The notes beneath the pieces were generated by a model. The model was not told the origin of the DNA, made no database searches, and saw only the letters and a program-made list of their open reading frames with translations. DNA of 64,000 nucleotides from NCBI RefSeq assembly GCF_006715045.1, contig NZ_VFML01000001.1, forward strand, positions 186,001 through 250,000. The letters are read 5' to 3'. A program made the translations under genes and the position numbers. Within the stretch, counting starts at the first letter, position 1, and the number at the start of each line of letters is the position of its first letter. This stretch comes from Amycolatopsis cihanbeyliensis. GTDB lineage: Bacteria > Actinomycetota > Actinomycetes > Mycobacteriales > Pseudonocardiaceae. This document shows positions 60,282 through 64,000 of the stretch, in pieces.

Positions 60282-61378
60282 CACCCCGCCCGTTGCGCGT
60301 GGTGGTCGCCGGTACCGGGTTCGGCCGCGTCTACCTGGAGGCCGTCCGGCGGCACCCGGAGGAGTTCGCCCTCGCCGGCATCCTGGCGCGCGGTAGTGAC
60401 TACTCGGTCGCCTGCGCCGTACGCCACGGCGTTCCGCTGTTCACCACGGTGGACGAGGTGCCCGGCGAGGTGGAAGCCGCGTGCGTGGTGGTGCGGCCAG
60501 GCACCATCGGTGGCGCGGGGACCGAGCTCGCGCGGGCGCTGCTGCGGCGCGGCATCCACGTGCTGCAGGAGCACCCGCTGCGCGCCGACGAGATCACCGA
60601 GTGCCTGCGCGCGGCTGCCGAGGGCGGGGCCGCCTATGCCGTGAACACCCTCTACCCCCGGCTGCGGCCGGTGCGCCGGTTCCTCGCCGCCGCCGAGTTC
60701 CTGCGGCGCGGGCGGCCACCCGCGTTCCTCGATGCTGCGTGCAACAGCCAGGTCGCCTACCCGCTGCTGGACATCCTCGGCCGGGCCGCGGGCGGGCTGC
60801 GGCCGTGGGCGCTCGGGGAGCCGTCCCCGCGCGGCGCGCACCCGTTCCGTGCCCTGCCCGCCGTGATCGGCGGTGTCCCGGTGACGCTGCGGGTGCAGAA
60901 CCAGGTGCACCCCGACGACCCCGACAACCACTCGTACCTGCTGCACCGGGTCACCCTCGGCCACGAGGGCGGCGCGCTGACCCTGGCCGACACCCACGGG
61001 CCGGTGCTGTGGAACCCGCGGCTGCACTCGCCGCGCGACGGCACCGGCCGGTTGGTCATGGCCGGGCCGGGCACCGAACGGCTCGCCGTGCCCAGCACGG
61101 TCCAGCTCGGTGCCGAGCGGCCGGGCAGCTACCACGAGGTCCTCGCCGCGCTCTGGCCGGACGCGGTGGCCGAGAGCCTGCGCGTCCTGCGCCGCGACAT
61201 CGAGCACCCGGCTGGGCGGGGCCGCGGCGGGCAGTGGGCGCTCGGCGTGTCCCAGCTGTGGGGCGAGCTCACCGCCCGGATCGGCCTGCCGGAGCTGATC
61301 CGCCCCGGCGAGCCGGAACCTGTCCCGCTCGACGAACTACAGGAGGCAGCCCGATGCGATGCAGCCATGTCCTGGTGA
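60278..61378 (+). CDS. Thiazolinyl imine reductase (Irp3/YbtU/PchG-type)
   Basis: The 366-residue Gfo/Idh/MocA-type protein begins with a Rossmann motif LRVVVAGTGFGRVYLEAVR and has VLQEHPL and the family C-terminal tail. In yersiniabactin and pyochelin synthesis these NADPH enzymes reduce a thiazoline on the NRPS to thiazolidine. Length equals that of YbtU/Irp3. The pathway product therefore probably contains hydroxyphenyl-thiazoline/thiazolidine rings. Confidence 0.87.
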   Translation: MTPRPLRVVVAGTGFGRVYLEAVRRHPEEFALAGILARGSDYSVACAVRHGVPLFTTVDEVPGEVEAACVVVRPGTIGGAGTELARALLRRGIHVLQEHPLRADEITECLRAAAEGGAAYAVNTLYPRLRPVRRFLAAAEFLRRGRPPAFLDAACNSQVAYPLLDILGRAAGGLRPWALGEPSPRGAHPFRALPAVIGGVPVTLRVQNQVHPDDPDNHSYLLHRVTLGHEGGALTLADTHGPVLWNPRLHSPRDGTGRLVMAGPGTERLAVPSTVQLGAERPGSYHEVLAALWPDAVAESLRVLRRDIEHPAGRGRGGQWALGVSQLWGELTARIGLPELIRPGEPEPVPLDELQEAARCDAAMSW

Positions 61379-62061
61379 AGGTCGCCGACCTGCACGCCGC
61401 GGTCGCAGACTTCCGCGAGCTCGGCTTCACCGTGGACTACGCCTCGGCCGAGCGCGCCGCCCGACACGCGCACATCTGGTTCGCCGAGGGGCCGATCATC
61501 GAGCTGCTCACCACGCCACCGAGGGCTGAGCTGCTCAAATGGCCGATCGAGCTCGCCCTCGGCCGGGGCGTGGGTACCCGCATGACGCGCTGGGCGCGGG
61601 CGGGGGAGGGCTTCTGCGACGTCGCCGTCGTCACCGGGGGATCCGACCTGGCGGGGCCGCGGCGGCGGCTGCGCGACGCGGGCGTGCCCATCGGGCGGCC
61701 GGTGGCATGGAAGCGCACCCGGCCCGACGGCGCCGTTACGCGGTTCCGCTTCGCCTATCCCCGCAACGACCGGTTGCCGTTCCTGGTCACGCCCTACGAC
61801 CCGCCGCAGCATCCGCCGGAGGTGCGCCACCCCAACGGCGTCACCAGCCTTATCCGCGTGCTGCTCGACGTCGGCGCCACGGACCGGCCCGCGTTCGACC
61901 GCGTCATCGGCGACAGCCCCGACTTCGCCGTCACGCCTGGCGAGACGACCCGGATCCGGGCGATCGAGCTGGCTGGGCTCACCGAGCAACTCGACACCCG
62001 GCTGCTGCACGGCGCAGCTGTGCGCCCGGCGTCCCCGACCGATTCCCGGAGGACCTCATGA
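61354..62061 (+). CDS. Glyoxalase-like (VOC) domain protein
   Basis: The 235-residue protein has a vicinal-oxygen-chelate-like start (CSHVLVKVADLHAAVADFRELGFTVDYA) and a repeat-like second half (GVTSLIRVLLDVGATDRPAFDRVIGD). It resembles glyoxalase-like PF13468 proteins. AGGAGG (61341-61346) precedes ATG 61354, and it overlaps the reductase end by 25 nt. A role in siderophore processing or protection is possible; no substrate can be given. Confidence 0.68.
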   Translation: MRCSHVLVKVADLHAAVADFRELGFTVDYASAERAARHAHIWFAEGPIIELLTTPPRAELLKWPIELALGRGVGTRMTRWARAGEGFCDVAVVTGGSDLAGPRRRLRDAGVPIGRPVAWKRTRPDGAVTRFRFAYPRNDRLPFLVTPYDPPQHPPEVRHPNGVTSLIRVLLDVGATDRPAFDRVIGDSPDFAVTPGETTRIRAIELAGLTEQLDTRLLHGAAVRPASPTDSRRTS

Positions 62062-63614
62062 CGATCAACCGCCGGCATCTGCTGCGGACCACCGGCATGG
62101 CGCTCGGCGTGGCCGGCGCGGGCGCGCTGCTCGCCGCCTGCGGCGCCGGAGGCGGCGGCGGGGGACCGGTCGAGAACGCCGGAGCGGCCACGCCCCGCCG
62201 GGGTGGCACGCTGCGCGCCGCCTTCACCGGCGGCGGGGCGGCGGAGAGCCTCGATCCGTATGCGGGTGGCTCGCCGATCGACTTCGTGCGCAACGACGTC
62301 ATCTACGACTCGCTGTTCGGTATGCGTGGCGCCGAGGTGGTGCCCGCACTCGCGACCGAGGCGACTCCGGCAGCCGACGCGCGCTCGTTCACCCTGCGGC
62401 TGCGGGAAGGCGTGGTCTGGCACGACGGATCGCCTTTCACCGCGCGGGACGTGGCGTACAGCCTGCGCTACATGAGCTCGCCGGACCGCCCGCAGCCGAG
62501 CCAGCTCGCGGCCTATGTGGACCCCGAGGGCGTCGAGGTCCGCGACGAGCACACCCTGTACGTGCCAACCCGCCAGCCGGTCGGCGATCCCGCGCTGTTC
62601 CTTGCCGCGTTCCCGGGGAAGATGGTGCCCGACGGCGCCACGGCCTTCGGCGCCGGCGAGGCCGTCGGCACCGGTCCGTACACGGTGGACGCGTTCGAGG
62701 CCGGCCGCGAGGCCAGGCTCCGGCGGTTCGACCGGCACTGGGACGGTGCGGCACCCGCCGACGAGCTCGTGCTGCTGAGCCTTTCCGAGGCGCAGGCGAA
62801 GGTGAACGCGGTCAGGACCGGGCAGGCGGACTACGCGGGCGACATCCCCTACGCCACGGCGAAGGCCGGCGCCCCCTCGGCGGACCTGGAGATCCGCACC
62901 GCGGGCGCGGCGGCTCGCACCGGCATGGGTTTCGTGCTCAACACCACCAAACCGCCGTTCGACGACCCGAGGGCCCGCAAGGCGGTGCGGCTCGGCATCG
63001 ACCGCAAGGCGCTCGTCGACGCGGTGCTGCTCGGCTACGGCGTTCCCGGCAACGACCTGTTCTGCGCGGGTGCCAAGTACTTCAGCGACCGGGAGCCGCT
63101 CGCTCGCGATGTCGGGGCGGCGCGGCGGCTGCTGCGCGAGGCCGGTGCCGAGGGCGCCGAGGTGACGATCCGGTCGGCGGAATGGGAGATCGGCTACAAC
63201 GCCTCGACCCAGCTGCTGGCCGAGCAGCTCAAGGACATCGGGCTCACCGTGCGACCGCAGATCGTCGGCCCGGCCGAGTTCTTCGCGGCCGATGCCGTTG
63301 CGGCCGCGAACGGGATAGCGTTCTCGGCGGGTCCCGTACCGCTGGTCGTCATGTACGCCCGGCTGAGCGCGATTCCCGCGCTGGCCATGCCGGGCAGGGA
63401 GTTCCAGTCGGCGCTGACCACAGCCATCGCGAGCACGGCGGGGGCCGAGCGCGCCGGCGCCTGGGCGCGGGCGCAGAACGTCATGGCCGAGCGCGGCAAC
63501 ACGGTCATCTGGGGCCTTGCCGACGCGTTGAGCCTGGCCAGGACGAGCGTGGCCGGAGTCGAGGTCCGTGGCCAGCCGAAGTACCCCTACCTCGGCAAGG
63601 CCGGGCTGGCGTGA
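62058..63614 (+). CDS. ABC importer solute-binding lipoprotein (SBP family 5)
   Basis: The 518-residue lipoprotein has a twin-arginine-type start (MTINRRHLLRTTGMALG) and a lipobox LLAAC (Cys near 29). The mature part is a peptide/nickel-type (OppA/DppA/CntA) binding protein: LREGVVWHDGSPFTARDVAYSLRYM, GTGPYTV, FVLNTTKPPFDDPRARKAVRLGIDRKAL. It is coupled to a Dpp-like permease downstream and to the reductase genes, so it may bind the metal-loaded siderophore. Confidence 0.88.
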   Translation: MTINRRHLLRTTGMALGVAGAGALLAACGAGGGGGGPVENAGAATPRRGGTLRAAFTGGGAAESLDPYAGGSPIDFVRNDVIYDSLFGMRGAEVVPALATEATPAADARSFTLRLREGVVWHDGSPFTARDVAYSLRYMSSPDRPQPSQLAAYVDPEGVEVRDEHTLYVPTRQPVGDPALFLAAFPGKMVPDGATAFGAGEAVGTGPYTVDAFEAGREARLRRFDRHWDGAAPADELVLLSLSEAQAKVNAVRTGQADYAGDIPYATAKAGAPSADLEIRTAGAAARTGMGFVLNTTKPPFDDPRARKAVRLGIDRKALVDAVLLGYGVPGNDLFCAGAKYFSDREPLARDVGAARRLLREAGAEGAEVTIRSAEWEIGYNASTQLLAEQLKDIGLTVRPQIVGPAEFFAADAVAAANGIAFSAGPVPLVVMYARLSAIPALAMPGREFQSALTTAIASTAGAERAGAWARAQNVMAERGNTVIWGLADALSLARTSVAGVEVRGQPKYPYLGKAGLA

Positions 63615-64000
63615 CGGGACATCCGGTGCTGCGCAGGCTGGCGCCGCGGCTGGGTACCAGCCTCGGCCTGCTGGTCCTGCTGTCTTTCCTGGTCTACGTC
63701 GGGGTCGAGGCGCTGCCCGGCGACCCGGTCACCAGCAGGCTCGGGCCCACCGCCACCCCGGAGCGGGTCGCCGAGCTGCGTGCCCACCTCGGGCTCGACC
63801 GGCCCGTGCTGGTCCGCTACGGCGAGTGGGTGGCCGGGCTGTTCCACGGCGATCTCGGCAGGTCGGCGACCGGGCAACCGGTCACCGCGATGCTGTCGGA
63901 CCGGGTCGGCAACTCCGCGCTGCTGGCGGGGATCGCGATCGGGCTGCTGGCCCCGCTGTCGCTGGGGCTGGGGCTGTGGGCGGCGTGGCGCCGGGGCCGG
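63611..64000 (+). CDS. Dpp/Opp-type ABC permease, partial at right edge
   Basis: Only the first 130 codons are in the window. They show an N-terminal TM (LGTSLGLLVLLSFLVYVGVEALPGDPV), then ATPERVAELRAHLGLDRPVLVRYGEWVAGLFHGDLGRS and the start of the next TM, typical of DppB-like permeases. GTG 63611 overlaps the binding-protein stop (GTGA). The second permease, ATPases and NRPS genes probably follow outside the window. Confidence 0.9.
   Translation, partial: MTGHPVLRRLAPRLGTSLGLLVLLSFLVYVGVEALPGDPVTSRLGPTATPERVAELRAHLGLDRPVLVRYGEWVAGLFHGDLGRSATGQPVTAMLSDRVGNSALLAGIAIGLLAPLSLGLGLWAAWRRGR

Noticed and set aside
1..64000. tRNA, rRNA, CRISPR array, replication origin or intact insertion sequence
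   Set aside because: None was recognisable by eye; all transposase traces are fragmentary and no repeat-spacer array occurs.

Overview
The window is high-GC actinobacterial DNA. A conservon (histidine kinase, roadblock, DUF742 and GTPase genes), SARP and AfsR regulators, many GTG starts, ATGA/GTGA overlaps between genes, and an Emb-type arabinosyltransferase together suggest a mycolata-type or arabinogalactan-walled actinomycete, most likely in Pseudonocardiales (for example an Amycolatopsis relative). This placement is inferred from gene content; no rRNA or other taxonomic marker is present. No tRNA, rRNA or CRISPR array was seen.

Layout. (1) 0.2-2.6 kb: a secreted Cu/Zn superoxide dismutase converges on a secreted glycine-rich beta-helix protein. 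(2) 3.0-6.9 kb: a complete conservon cvnA-D, followed at 7.1-9.8 kb by a compact three-gene operon encoding a DMATS-type aromatic prenyltransferase, a haem-oxygenase-like diiron protein and an AadA-like nucleotidyltransferase. (3) 9.9-17.5 kb: HelD, a MerR regulator, an arabinosyltransferase and two small paralogous genes (one broken), tied together by copies of one ACGT-centred palindrome, then an MFS transporter. (4) 18-22 kb: a SulP transporter, a small membrane protein, a methyltransferase/LLM oxidoreductase pair and remnants of a LysR gene. (5) 22.2-26.4 kb: a five-gene minus-strand operon (two MFS exporters, an NmrA-like reductase, a Dabb protein and an internally deleted Dabb copy), divergent from a large LuxR-type (LAL) ATPase regulator. 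(6) 29.5-30.6 kb: an SRPBCC protein and a frameshifted AlkD-like DNA repair gene.

(7) 31-56 kb: a type II polyketide gene cluster. The KS-alpha/chain-length-factor pair, two acyl carrier proteins, a KAS III and a malonyl/acyl-CoA transferase indicate a polyketide primed by a non-acetate starter. Tailoring and folding genes are two aromatic FAD hydroxylases, an acyl-CoA-dehydrogenase-like hydroxylase with a flavin reductase, an amidase, a START-type cyclase, a metal-dependent (PF04199) cyclase and a Dabb protein. Two ABC exporters and a LuxR-type two-component system probably give export and self-protection. An AfsR-like protein and a SARP are the likely activators. Eleven-bp-spaced TCGAG repeats sit 50-95 bp ahead of the main promoters, and both regulators, like cvnA, contain rare TTA codons. 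No ketoreductase, glycosyltransferase or O-methyltransferase is seen in this interval. A degraded IS5-type transposase lies beside an N-terminally truncated thioesterase, and a TetR/ABM-monooxygenase pair closes the region.

(8) 56.9-57.4 kb: remnants of an integrase and an ISL3-type transposase around a perfect 21-bp inverted repeat separate the polyketide cluster from (9) 57.4-64 kb, the start of a siderophore/metallophore cluster: MFS exporter, iron box, MbtI-type salicylate synthase, Irp3/YbtU-type thiazolinyl imine reductase, glyoxalase-like protein, and an Opp/Dpp-type ABC importer running off the right edge.
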